Source of the DNA: Desulfurococcaceae archaeon
GTDB lineage: Archaea > Thermoproteota > Thermoprotei_A > Sulfolobales > Desulfurococcaceae
Assembly (NCBI GenBank): GCA_020833225.1
Contig: JAJHQS010000002.1
Span: 1 to 64,000, forward strand
Direction: 5' to 3'
DNA: 64,000 nucleotides
A model generated the notes under the pieces. The model was given only the letters and a program-made list of their open reading frames with translations, ran no database searches and was not told the origin of the DNA. The position numbers and the translations under genes are program-made. Below, piece after piece: positions 34,712 through 42,624 of the stretch (within the stretch, counting starts at the first letter, position 1; the number at the start of each line of letters is the position of its first letter).

Positions 34712-34983
34712 TAGAGGCTATATTAAATATTACTGGAGAATGTCGACTAGTAGATTCTACTAGGAGGGCTCTTACACCTGATAATCAAAATGTACCGGGA
34801 AATATGCATATTTTAGAGATTTTTAGAGAAATTCAAGGTACTAATGAATGTGTATACTCTATGGAGATCCACGTATACGCTGATAGTATTATTGATGCTC
34901 TAAAGAGGGCTAAGGCAACTATAAATGACTCCTTATTAGTATTAAAAGCTGTTTTAAACATATATAACTCGCTTAAGAGTTAA
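34699..34983 (+). CDS. Pcc1-fold protein, likely Pcc2 (second KEOPS Pcc1 paralogue)
   Basis: About 94 residues. A Pcc1-like alpha/beta layout: LTPDN near residue 24, a strand MEIHVYADSIIDALKRAKATINDSLLVLKAVLNIY at the end, matching the strand-helix pattern of the other Pcc1 at 46456. It is more divergent than that gene. A distant Pcc1 paralogue, Pcc2, is an accepted fifth KEOPS subunit in archaea, and this locus next to the RecJ-like gene fits. The ATG is preferred to GTG 34681 because an AGAGGA lies 7 nt before it. Confidence 0.65.
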   Translation: MQSVVEAILNITGECRLVDSTRRALTPDNQNVPGNMHILEIFREIQGTNECVYSMEIHVYADSIIDALKRAKATINDSLLVLKAVLNIYNSLKS

Positions 34984-35037
34984 TAAACCCTGTAGTGTTA
35001 AATATGAGTTCAGCTATTAGAGAGGTGCTTAGTTAAA

Positions 35038-35679
35038 TTGTCTAGTAAGCCTATTAAAGACAAGTGGAAGTTGAAGAAGTGGTATGAGGTATTAGCGCCA
35101 GAAATGTTTAATAATATTAGTTTAGGGACAATACCTGCGGATGACCCGGATAAATTGATTGGGAGAGTATTAGAGACAACACTCTATGATATAACGGGTG
35201 ATATTTCACAAGTACATGTAAAATTATATTTTCAAATAATTAGAGTTGAGGGAGATAAAGCATATACGTGGTTTAAAGGACACGAGTTAGCTAGAGATTA
35301 TATGAGGAGTTTAATTAGGAGAAAGAGTAGTAAAATACAAGGTATATTCGATGTAACTACAAAAGATGGATATGTATTGAGAATTACAATAATTGCTTTA
35401 ACGAGTTATAGGTGTAAAACTAGTCAGAAGAGAGCTATTAGAAAAGTTATGTATAACTACATTACTAATAAAGCTCCAGAACTAACACTGGCCGAGTTTT
35501 TATCAGAGATCTTGAGTTATAAGATCTCTAATGAAGTAGCTGAGCGAGCTAGGAAGATCTATCCTATAAGAAGAGTAGAAGTATATAAGACAAAGCTACT
35601 AATGGTGCCGACACCTGAGGGACCTAAACCAGCTATAGTGATATCTCCTATACAACTACGTAAAGCTATGCCAGGCTAA
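35038..35679 (+). CDS. rps3ae: Ribosomal protein S3Ae (eS1)
   Basis: 213 residues with eS1 landmarks: KDKWKLKKWYEVLAPEMF at the N terminus, IGRVLETTLYDITGD, YFQIIRVEGDKAYTWFKGHE, RRKSSKIQG, YPIRRVEVYKTKLL. TTG start giving the usual basic N terminus. Last gene of the ribosomal stretch; an 85-bp gap precedes the next unit. Confidence 0.96.
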   Translation: MSSKPIKDKWKLKKWYEVLAPEMFNNISLGTIPADDPDKLIGRVLETTLYDITGDISQVHVKLYFQIIRVEGDKAYTWFKGHELARDYMRSLIRRKSSKIQGIFDVTTKDGYVLRITIIALTSYRCKTSQKRAIRKVMYNYITNKAPELTLAEFLSEILSYKISNEVAERARKIYPIRRVEVYKTKLLMVPTPEGPKPAIVISPIQLRKAMPG

Positions 35680-35764
35680 ATTCTATATGTTTTAAATTAG
35701 TTTTATTTAACATTAATGTTATTTAATTATTTCTACCTATTATTAGTAGTTTTAGGGCTTTAAC

Positions 35765-37024
35765 GTGTCTTTAAAGGCTATTGTACTCGCTGCTGGTGAG
35801 GGTACAAGGCTTAGACCTGTAACTGAGACTAAGCCTAAAGCACTTATACCTATTCTTTGTAAGCCACTATTACAATGGCATATTGAGGCATTATTAGAAA
35901 TTGTAGAGGAAATAGTTGTTGTCACTGGTTACATGTCTGAGCTTGTAGTTAAATATCTTGAGAGCACAGGGCTTATGAGTGGGAGAATTAAAATTGTAAA
36001 GCAAGAGGTCCTTCTAGGTACTGGTCACGCTGTTTTAGAAGCTATTAAAGTGCTTAGTCCAGATGACGTGGTTATAGTGTCTTACTCTGATATTTTCTTA
36101 GAAGATTGGAGAGTTTTTGAGGAGATTAGTAAAATAGATGATAATGTAATTGTCGGCGTACATGTTCCAAATCCACAGGATTATGGAGTTCTCATAGTGG
36201 ATAATAATATGTGGTTAAAGCATATTATTGAAAAACCAGAGCAACCACAAGTTGACCTAGTAAATGCAGGCATTTATAAGCTGAGTGTTAGAGATATCGT
36301 AGAAAATAGTGATGTTCAGTTAAGTCCACGTGGTGAATTAGAGTTTCCAAGTATAATTAATAGGGTTGTTGCTAAGAAGCCTGTGAGAGTTTTTGAGTAT
36401 AGTGGTAAGTGGATTGATGTAGGTAAGCCATGGCACATATTAGAGGCTAATAAAATAGCTCTTTCAAAAATAAAAACTACTATTAAAGGAAAGATCACTG
36501 AGCCTGTTTACATCAGGGGTGAAGTATATGTTGAAGAAGAGGCTGAGATATTGCCTTTCACAATTATAGAGGGACCTACGTATATTGGGAAAGGTGCTAG
36601 AATAGGGCCACATGCTTACATTAGACCGTGGAGTGTTATATGTCAAAATTCAAAAATAGGCTTCTCAGTTGAGGTTAAAGAGAGCGTTATAATGGAGAAT
36701 GTTCACGCATCTCACTTATCTTACATTGGTGATAGTGTTATATGTGAAAGTGTTAATCTAGGTGCTGGCACAGTAATAGCGAATTTGAGATTTGATGAAA
36801 AGCCTATTAAAATGAACATTAAGGGCGTCGTAGAGAATACTGGTAGAGTTAAATTAGGGAGTATTATTGGGGCTTATGTAAAAACAGGTGTTAATGTATC
36901 AATAATGCCTGGTGTTAAAATAGGTTCTTATAGCTGGATAATGCCGGGTACAGTTGTATATAGAGATGTCCCCTCTAAGGTTATTTATCCCTCACATAGT
37001 ACATTACTAATGGAGACTAAGTAG
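35765..37024 (+). CDS. Bifunctional sugar-1-phosphate nucleotidylyltransferase/acetyltransferase (GlmU-like)
   Basis: A 419-residue two-domain protein. Residues 1-230 form a nucleotidyltransferase with LAAGEGTRLRPVTETKPKALIPI, LGTGHAV, VSYSDIF and ELEFPSIINR. Residues 245-415 form a left-handed beta helix of hexapeptide repeats (YIGKGARIGPHAYIRPWSVI ... ASHLSYIGDSVI, NLGAGTVIANLRFD). Archaeal homologues make UDP-GlcNAc or dTDP-sugar with an acetyltransferase on the same chain. GTG start. It supplies nucleotide sugars for glycosylation of surface proteins. Confidence 0.9.
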   Translation: MSLKAIVLAAGEGTRLRPVTETKPKALIPILCKPLLQWHIEALLEIVEEIVVVTGYMSELVVKYLESTGLMSGRIKIVKQEVLLGTGHAVLEAIKVLSPDDVVIVSYSDIFLEDWRVFEEISKIDDNVIVGVHVPNPQDYGVLIVDNNMWLKHIIEKPEQPQVDLVNAGIYKLSVRDIVENSDVQLSPRGELEFPSIINRVVAKKPVRVFEYSGKWIDVGKPWHILEANKIALSKIKTTIKGKITEPVYIRGEVYVEEEAEILPFTIIEGPTYIGKGARIGPHAYIRPWSVICQNSKIGFSVEVKESVIMENVHASHLSYIGDSVICESVNLGAGTVIANLRFDEKPIKMNIKGVVENTGRVKLGSIIGAYVKTGVNVSIMPGVKIGSYSWIMPGTVVYRDVPSKVIYPSHSTLLMETK

Positions 37025-37026
37025 TG

Positions 37027-37404
37027 ATGTATGTGTCTCATGAGTTTAGTGTTGAAGAATTCAAGAAGAAATTTCCAAGATTAGCTGAGGAGATTTTTAG
37101 TGATAGAGATAAGCAGTTAACACTTAGAGTAGAGAGTGGGTTTTCAGATCCCTGGAGAAATTATGTACCTACAGTTGTAGATTATATTAGGAGGTGTAAG
37201 ACTACTGAAGAGGCTATTAGAGTTGTAGAATATCTCGCTAAGAGAGGTGAATTAACAAGCGAGGAGGCTGAGGAGTTAAAGAAGATTCTTGTAAATCATG
37301 GAGTTGAATTTTTTGGTAGTAGGAAAGAAGATGACTACTACTATAAGGAGGCTAAGAGATATTGGAGTCTTATGAGGAGGCAACAGAGGCTTCATAAAAG
37401 TTAA
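37027..37404 (+). CDS. Conserved archaeal protein, DUF2095-like
   Basis: About 125 residues. HEFSVEEFKKKFPRLAEEI at the start, a central VDYIRRCKTTEEAIRVVEYLAKRGELTSEEAEELKKIL and an aromatic basic tail (DDYYYKEAKRYW). The pattern is that of a small helical archaeal protein I associate with DUF2095, not characterised. The upstream gene's TAG ends at 37024, so ATG at 37027 follows almost directly; a GTG overlaps that stop. Confidence 0.65.
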   Translation: MYVSHEFSVEEFKKKFPRLAEEIFSDRDKQLTLRVESGFSDPWRNYVPTVVDYIRRCKTTEEAIRVVEYLAKRGELTSEEAEELKKILVNHGVEFFGSRKEDDYYYKEAKRYWSLMRRQQRLHKS

Positions 37405-37417
37405 AGTACAATCTCTA

Positions 37418-38644
37418 CTAGTGTGATAGTGTAGAGACTATTTTTACAACGTCGTTGTCTTCGAGAACATAGGATTCTCCAACACGCCTCTTCTTTCTAG
37501 CGTCAATAGCATATAGAAAACCTTCTCCTAGGGCTGTGTGTATCATGTATGCTAATTCTCTAACAGTAGTACCCTTTTCAACTAAATAAGCGTCTGGGAG
37601 CACGTTGCCCGCGTGATCACTTAGTTTACTTTCATCAGCTACAGGATATACTGCTATGAGTTTCAATTTTTCAAAAACAGCTCTTTGTAAAATCTCCTGA
37701 ACTCCAGTCGACCCGTAGGGCTTTAGAACATTCTCTTGAATCATTTCTAAAACTCTCAATTGTTCTCGTGTTAATGCCTTTGAGTTTATAATATTAAATG
37801 AGCTATCTCCAGGGGTATATTCTATAAGGCCGGATTGAGCAGCTTTTCTGAGAATTAGCTCTGCTAGTGCACTGACAGGTACAACGTTTTCTCTGCCATA
37901 TAGCTCTACAAGTCTCTTTACATTATCTCTCGCCTCGTAGTGATCTGCTTTATTCGCCGCTATTATAATTGGCTTTGAGACTTCTCTAAGTGCTAGGGAG
38001 AATGCTTCTATATCGCTAGTAGTCCAGTTTTTTGGGTGTTTGGATTCTAATTGAGAGCGCCTTATAGCTTCTACCACGTGTATTCTCTTTATGTTTAATC
38101 CTGAGAGATTTTGGTAAATAGTGTCTAAGGGGTTTTGTGCAGTAATAATACTTCTAGATATCTTACTCTCCCATATTCTCATAATTGTGTTTTTAAACCA
38201 CTCGTTAATCTCGAAGAGTATGTTTTCGACCTCTTCCACAGGATCAGCTGTACCTGGTTTTACTCTATTACCATCTAAGTCTGTTGATCCAGCCGCGTCA
38301 ACTACGTGTATGAGGACGTCTGCTTGTCTAATATCATCCATAAACTTATTTCCTAAACCCCTACCTCTATGTGCTCCTGGAACTAATCCAGCAACATCCA
38401 TTATTTTTACAGGGATAAATCTAAATCCTCTAATACAAAAACCACTTCTAGGGTTACAAGTACTCAAGCTTAGTTCTACGTGAATACACTTCTTCTTAAC
38501 ATAGGCTACACCAATATTTGGCTCTATTGTAGTGAAGGGGTGATCTGCTATTTTAACTGGGATAAGTGTCATAGCTGAGAAGAGGGTAGATTTACCTACA
38601 TTAGTTTTACCCACAATACCAATTAACTTCTCTACTACAGGCAA
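37418..38644 (-). CDS. ychF: YchF/OLA1-type P-loop NTPase with TGS domain
   Basis: A 408-residue translation-associated GTPase-superfamily protein. G1 GIVGKTNVGKSTL (residues 8-20), G3 DVAGLVPGAHRGRGLG near 80, an NKAD motif near 225 and a C-terminal TGS domain (YAIDARKKRRVGESYVLEDNDVVKIV). YchF proteins bind ribosomes and often prefer ATP; here G4 is NKAD. It is convergent with the DUF2095-like gene. Confidence 0.9.
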   Translation of the reverse strand: MPVVEKLIGIVGKTNVGKSTLFSAMTLIPVKIADHPFTTIEPNIGVAYVKKKCIHVELSLSTCNPRSGFCIRGFRFIPVKIMDVAGLVPGAHRGRGLGNKFMDDIRQADVLIHVVDAAGSTDLDGNRVKPGTADPVEEVENILFEINEWFKNTIMRIWESKISRSIITAQNPLDTIYQNLSGLNIKRIHVVEAIRRSQLESKHPKNWTTSDIEAFSLALREVSKPIIIAANKADHYEARDNVKRLVELYGRENVVPVSALAELILRKAAQSGLIEYTPGDSSFNIINSKALTREQLRVLEMIQENVLKPYGSTGVQEILQRAVFEKLKLIAVYPVADESKLSDHAGNVLPDAYLVEKGTTVRELAYMIHTALGEGFLYAIDARKKRRVGESYVLEDNDVVKIVSTLSH

Positions 38645-38718
38645 ATAGCACTCCCCTGTACTCTATATAAACCCCTAGCACATCTTTAAGTATAATCGGC
38701 ACTAAAATGGTGTTTATC

Positions 38719-39384
38719 TTGGCAAAAAGTATGTATCACTATTTAGCTCAGACTTGGCAACAGATTTATAAAGGAGATCTCAAGAAACTGCTCCGCGAGA
38801 AGTTATTAGAGTGGAGGAGAGAGCCAAGTGTAGTTAGAGTAGAGAAGCCTACGAGGCTTGATAGAGCTCGAGCCCTAGGCTATAAGGCGAAAATAGGTTT
38901 TATAATTGTACGTGTACGTGTTAGAAAAGGTGGTCAGAGGAGGCCTAGACCTGATAGTGGGCGTAGACCTAAGAGAATGGGTGTTTATGGATATGCTCCA
39001 GCCAAGAGCTTGAGGCTTATAGCTGAGGAGAGAGCTGCTAGGAAATATAGGAATCTAGAGGTACTAAATAGCTATTATATTGGCGAAGATGGTAAATATA
39101 AGTGGTTTGAAGTAATATTAGTTGACTCACATCATCCATCGATATGTAGAGATCCAGAGATCAAGTGGATTTGTGAGCCACAAAATAGGGGTAGAGTGTT
39201 TAGAGGATTAACAAGTGCTGGCAAGAAAATGAGAGGTTTGAGGAAGAGTAGGGGGTTGAAAGGCACTGTATACTATAAGTGGAAGAAGAAGCAAAAAGAA
39301 CGCTTATTAAAGAAGAGGCATGAGGCTAGTAGAGGGGCTCGTGAACCTTGGCAAGTAGCAGAAAGACTGAAAGAAGAAAAGTAG
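38719..39384 (+). CDS. rpl15e: Ribosomal protein L15e (eL15)
   Basis: About 221 residues. [14 protein letters not shown] at the start, [33 protein letters not shown], then [10 protein letters not shown] and [20 protein letters not shown] 38719 is chosen because archaeal eL15 begins MAxSMY; a longer frame begins at ATG 38707. It heads the exosome superoperon. Confidence 0.96.
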   Translation: MAKSMYHYLAQTWQQIYKGDLKKLLREKLLEWRREPSVVRVEKPTRLDRARALGYKAKIGFIIVRVRVRKGGQRRPRPDSGRRPKRMGVYGYAPAKSLRLIAEERAARKYRNLEVLNSYYIGEDGKYKWFEVILVDSHHPSICRDPEIKWICEPQNRGRVFRGLTSAGKKMRGLRKSRGLKGTVYYKWKKKQKERLLKKRHEASRGAREPWQVAERLKEEK

Positions 39385-39827
39385 AGGCCTTAACACTAAA
39401 GATCACTGCTTTTTGCCACGCTACAGAGGAGTGTTCACGTGTTGAAGAATCTATGAAAAACCTCCTCCCAGAGGACATTAGATCTCAGCTCACCACCGTA
39501 GTGAAGCATGAGAAAGGCTATTATGGAAACCCTATAACAATAATGACTATTGAAGTAAAAAATCCAGTGTTAGTAAGTTCAATAATGAAGTACATAGCGA
39601 GTAAATTAGAAGAGACTGAGAAGAGGATATTGAAGATCACTAGTAGGCTTAGATATGATCCTGGGGAGAAGAAGTTTACAGTGAGATTTTCTAAGCAAAG
39701 TCTACTTAGAAGTAAATTTCAATTATCAGATACAGATGACGTGGTTAAACTCATAGTACACTTAAAGAACATTAAAAGCCCTAAAGATCTAGAGGAATTT
39801 TTAAGTGATATGAATTTAATTGCTTAA
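39348..39827 (+). CDS. RNA-binding protein of the exosome operon (COG1325)
   Basis: About 159 residues. [30 protein letters not shown] is typical of COG1325 (predicted exosome-associated RNA-binding protein, RL5-like fold). [16 protein letters not shown] and [17 protein letters not shown] follow. The TTG start overlaps the rpl15e end by 37 nt; a later start is possible since the first 14 residues are not family-like. Function in RNA processing is proposed by genome context only. Confidence 0.82.
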   Translation: MASSRKTERRKVEALTLKITAFCHATEECSRVEESMKNLLPEDIRSQLTTVVKHEKGYYGNPITIMTIEVKNPVLVSSIMKYIASKLEETEKRILKITSRLRYDPGEKKFTVRFSKQSLLRSKFQLSDTDDVVKLIVHLKNIKSPKDLEEFLSDMNLIA

Positions 39828-39900
39828 CCAATAAGTAATAGTAATTAAAAGGTAAATTTACCTCTACTCCTAGATCTATCTTACTATGAGGGGTTGATAT

Positions 39901-40521
39901 TTGAGACGTGTTTTTGCCGATATTCATGCAGCTCTTTGTACTGATGAAAATCTCTCTATGTACTATAAGCTAGGGTATACTCTCATCGCCTGTGAGAAGT
40001 TTTCAGGTAGAACTAGTGAGATGACTGAGAGAGGTGTGAGTGTTGTAGGTAAAGTTGTCATAGATGCTAGTAGTATTAGTGATCTTAGGGAGGCTCTTGG
40101 GAAAGTTAAGTATAGAGAGAGCGTTATAGCTGTACATCCTGAGAGCGTAGAGGTTGCTAGGTGGGCTGCTCATGATGGTAGAGTAGATGTTATTCTCTTA
40201 ACGCCGAGTAATATTAGAATATTTGATAAGAGGCAGTTTAGTACAATGAAGTATTATAGTAAGCCCTTAGAAATACGTATACCTCACCTGCTTTATAGTA
40301 ATAGTGAGGTGAAGAGTTATTTTTACAGGAGATTAAATATGCTTGTGAGATTTAAACTGGGATTTGCACTAGGCACTTCTGCGAGTAGTTTTTATGAGCT
40401 CTTACATCCACTTGTAGCTGTTAAGGCTTTGAAAACACTTTATGATATTCCAGAGAAAATAGCACTATTAGCTTTAACTGATATTCCAAGGCAAATAATA
40501 TTTCGAAAATTAAATGTGTGA
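39901..40521 (+). CDS. rnp3: RNase P protein component 3 (Rpp30)
   Basis: 206 residues with a TIM-barrel PHP-like fold: FADIHAALCTD at the N terminus (degenerate metal loop), VIAVHPESVEVARWAAHDGRVDVI near residue 78, and YELLHPLVAVKALKTLYD near 162. With Pop5 it forms the heterotetramer that activates the RNase P RNA. TTG start. The stop overlaps the pop5 ATG. Confidence 0.93.
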   Translation: MRRVFADIHAALCTDENLSMYYKLGYTLIACEKFSGRTSEMTERGVSVVGKVVIDASSISDLREALGKVKYRESVIAVHPESVEVARWAAHDGRVDVILLTPSNIRIFDKRQFSTMKYYSKPLEIRIPHLLYSNSEVKSYFYRRLNMLVRFKLGFALGTSASSFYELLHPLVAVKALKTLYDIPEKIALLALTDIPRQIIFRKLNV

Positions 40522-41008
40522 GTTAGGTGTCTTAGTGGTAGATATAATATTATTATTCAGTATTATATTAGCTTTAATACTGGCATTTCTAATTATAATC
40601 TCAATTACACTGTTAAGATTTAGGCGTTTAGTAGGGGCGTGTATAGCTCTCTTAAGGGCTAGAGAAGAGCGTAGTGAGATTAGTAAGAAATTAAGGAGGA
40701 GATATGTTGTCTTCACCGCGATCTGTGAAGAGAGAGTTGGATTCAGCGATCTCCAAGAGGCTGTTTCAAGTAAGTTTTGTGAATTATTTAGTAAGACTAT
40801 GTATTATAAGGCCTCTCCACAATTAGTATTATTTGATGAGAGTACTCAGAGAGGAGTGTATAGAGTAACACATCTCTACCTAGATCACCTTATTGTCGCT
40901 CTCGGACTAGTAAAAAACATTAAAGGTAAGAAGTGTATATTATTGCCGCTGAGAACAACCGGGACATTGAAAAAAGCTAGAGAGTTAACTAGAAAGCTTA
41001 GATTTTAA
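40514..41008 (+). CDS. rnp2: RNase P protein component 2 (Pop5) with N-terminal membrane helix
   Basis: 164 residues. Residues about 65-155 carry the Pop5 RRM-like core (RRRYVVFTAICEERVGFSDLQEAVSSKF ... IKGKKCILLPLRTTGTLKKA). Unusually, residues about 8-35 form a very hydrophobic segment (VLVVDIILLFSIILALILAFL) followed by arginines (LRFRRL), a typical membrane anchor. The ATG start overlaps the rnp3 stop. An internal start would remove the anchor, but no ATG/GTG/TTG with a good SD is evident before the core. Confidence 0.85.
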   Translation: MCELGVLVVDIILLFSIILALILAFLIIISITLLRFRRLVGACIALLRAREERSEISKKLRRRYVVFTAICEERVGFSDLQEAVSSKFCELFSKTMYYKASPQLVLFDESTQRGVYRVTHLYLDHLIVALGLVKNIKGKKCILLPLRTTGTLKKARELTRKLRF

Positions 41009-41030
41009 GGACTATTAAAAATACTATAAT

Positions 41031-41083
41031 CGGTGATGAAGCCGCTCCAGTATGATTGATGATTACTTCGCGACGATCTGATG
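41031..41083 (+). ncRNA. C/D box sRNA candidate 3
   Basis: C box GTGATGA (41033-41039), 12-nt spacer agccgctccagt, a weak D' box ATGA, then C' TTGATGA (41056-41062), 15-nt spacer ending cgacgat and D box CTGA (41078-41081). The C and D boxes are canonical but the D'/C' part is less regular than in the other two candidates. It lies about 25 nt after the pop5 stop. TTTTAAGG at the pop5 end could serve as TATA, or it is cut from the pop5 transcript. Target not recognised. Confidence 0.55.
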
Positions 41084-41264
41084 ACAAATACTACACAAAC
41101 TCATATATCTCCTAGCAGCTCAGCTATATTAATTAATAGCTAAGATCTCAACTACGAGCTCCCCGATAACATCTCTTTTTAAATGCCTTGTTCTTAGCCT
41201 ACTAATAGCCCAGATGCAAAATAATACGTCGTAAAAGGCTGTTACAGGTTTGAAGTGTTTTGTA
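41084..41264. other. A+T-rich noncoding stretch
   Basis: No ORF. An imperfect hairpin with arms CTCAGCTAT and ATAGCTAAG is visible at about 41119-41144, and a TATA-like ctttttaaatgcc at about 41174-41186 on the plus strand. Nothing else was recognised. Confidence 0.4.
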
Positions 41265-41525
41265 AATAGCTGTAAATATTTCTAAATACTTCTCAGGGCT
41301 ATGGTGTATGCTGAGCCTCTGCAAAATTTATAAAACCAAGAGATTTACATATTTATTGGTGTCTCCGGGTTTCCGAGAACCGCAGGGCTTTGAAGCCCCT
41401 GGCGACAGAGGCTGAGCCACTGCGGTGAGGGGGCTCGGGGGTAGCGTGATGAGCCACCTGCCAAGCATTTACAGCTATTCACAGATAATTACAGGTCTTG
41501 GTAGGTGGTAAACGCTACGACATAT
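41265..41525. ncRNA. Unclassified structured noncoding element beside tRNA-Leu
   Basis: Nested complementary segments are seen: 13 bp AATAGCTGTAAAT (41265-41277) with 41467-41479, and AGCCTCTG (about 41314-41321) with CAGAGGCT (41406-41413). A local hairpin GGGCT-TTGA-AGCCC lies near 41385-41398. A long stem has GTAGCGT (41441-41447) with ACGCTAC (41512-41518) enclosing CCACCTGCC (41454-41462) with GGTAGGTGG (41500-41508). Bases 41361-41465 are strikingly G+C-rich for this genome, a known mark of RNA genes in hyperthermophiles. It lacks the SRP RNA GGAAGGGAGCA and RNase P GGAAAGTCC motifs. The strand is undecided: TATA-like elements exist on both sides. Confidence 0.5.
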
Positions 41526-41595
41526 ACTAGAGTCTTCACGTCATTTAAAAACTTTTAGTTATGAGATTTTTGTGTTTTAATAAGTGGTTTAGGAG

Positions 41596-41680
41596 TGCGG
41601 GGGGTGGGATTTGAACCCACGCAGGCCTACGCCAGCGGATCTTAAGTCCGCCCCCTTTGACCAGGCTCGGGCACCCCCGC
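41596..41680 (-). tRNA. tRNA-Leu (anticodon TAA)
   Basis: 85 nt without intron. Acceptor stem GCGGGGG/CCCCCGC, discriminator A, anticodon stem GCGGA-CT-TAA-GA-TCCGC, a long variable arm (about 14 nt) and T arm GTGGG-TTCAAAT-CCCAC. The TAA anticodon and long variable arm identify Leu. CCA is not encoded. Very high G+C content, as expected for a hyperthermophile. Confidence 0.97.
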
Positions 41681-41706
41681 GTCTCCTAGTTATTTTTCTA
41701 GTGGGA

Positions 41707-41718
41707 GGGGTTTAAATA
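41707..41718 (-). promoter_or_regulatory. TATA/BRE promoter of tRNA-Leu
   Basis: TTTAAATA (plus-strand reading, 41711-41718) with an adjacent run of G residues; its centre is about 34 bp upstream of the tRNA 5' end. The same GGGTTTAAAT appears at the same distance before tRNA-Asn, supporting it as the archaeal promoter. Confidence 0.7.
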
Positions 41719-41806
41719 GTGTAGTGTGTTTTGTTTTTATTATTCCCTAAATTATTTTATACACGTAAGGTAGTTGAGTAGTGTAGTGTGTATGTGGGTG
41801 TAGTGT

Positions 41807-42547
41807 ATGAGTTTGCCAATAACAGCTGCCTATGATAGGGCGATTACGATATTTGCGCCTGATGGTAGGATATATCAGGTTGAATATGCATTTGAGACTG
41901 TGAGGAGAGGATGGACTAGTCTCGGTATTAGGACGAGTAGTGCTAGTGTTATAGCTGCCGAGAAGCGGAGGGTGTTACCGCTTGCGGATGAGAAGAGTGT
42001 GAGAAAGATATTTAGAGTGGATGATCACATAGGGGCTACATACGCGGGCATGGCTGGTGATGGGAGAGTACTATTAGATTATGCTATACAGCAAACACTC
42101 TACTATAGGTTTATATATGATGAGCCTATTCCAGTAGAACACCTCGTTAAATTAGTGTGTGATGTTAAACAAATCTATACACAACATGCTGGTGTAAGGC
42201 CTTTTGGAGTAGCAATAATATTTGCAGGTGTTGATGACAGAGGATTACACCTCTACATGACAGAGCCTAGTGGTAACTACATTGGTTACTACGCTATTGC
42301 TATAGGTGAGAAGAGTAATGTTGTCCAAGACTTCCTCGAGAAAAACTATAAATACGATCTTGACACTAAGAGCACAATTAAATTAGCTATACAAGCTATT
42401 GTAAATATTATTGAGAGTAAGCCATATGAGAACTTTATAGAAGTAGGATACGTAGATAAAGAGACTAGGAAATTTAAACTACTAAGTGAGAGCGAGATTA
42501 AAGAATATATTGAAGAACTTGGACGTGAAGGTAAAATAAAAGTCTAA
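41807..42547 (+). CDS. psmA: Proteasome subunit alpha
   Basis: 246 residues. The N-terminal gating segment AAYDRAITIFAPDGRIYQVEYAFE is the alpha-subunit signature, then GIRTSSASVIAAEKR and the Ntn core. It forms the outer rings of the 20S proteasome and docks the unfoldase through the C-terminal pockets. It lacks the catalytic N-terminal Thr, as alpha subunits do. It restarts the superoperon after the noncoding island. Confidence 0.97.
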   Translation: MSLPITAAYDRAITIFAPDGRIYQVEYAFETVRRGWTSLGIRTSSASVIAAEKRRVLPLADEKSVRKIFRVDDHIGATYAGMAGDGRVLLDYAIQQTLYYRFIYDEPIPVEHLVKLVCDVKQIYTQHAGVRPFGVAIIFAGVDDRGLHLYMTEPSGNYIGYYAIAIGEKSNVVQDFLEKNYKYDLDTKSTIKLAIQAIVNIIESKPYENFIEVGYVDKETRKFKLLSESEIKEYIEELGREGKIKV

Positions 42548-42624
42548 ACTTATTATTGATTACTAAGAGAAGTTTACGAGTTGAGTTTAAATCTTTTTAA
42601 ACATAGATCATGGGTGTTTTTGTT

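Noticed and set aside
35710-35721. Perfect palindrome AACATTAATGTT before the GlmU-like gene
   Set aside because: Short and A+T-rich in an A+T-rich gap; likely by chance.
41441-41522. H/ACA guide RNA ending in ACA at 41520-41522
   Set aside because: The pocket-to-ACA distance is about 11 nt rather than 14-16, the 3' pocket is only 3 nt and a proper kink-turn (tandem G-A pairs) is missing. Kept only as an unclassified structure.
41265-41525. SRP RNA or RNase P RNA in the noncoding island
   Set aside because: None of the conserved motifs (GGAAGGGAGCA, GGAAAGTCC, ACAGAAA) are present on either strand.
41008-41596. Integrated element at the tRNA-Leu 3' end
   Set aside because: No integrase, no partial tRNA repeat and no foreign ORFs were found in the gap.
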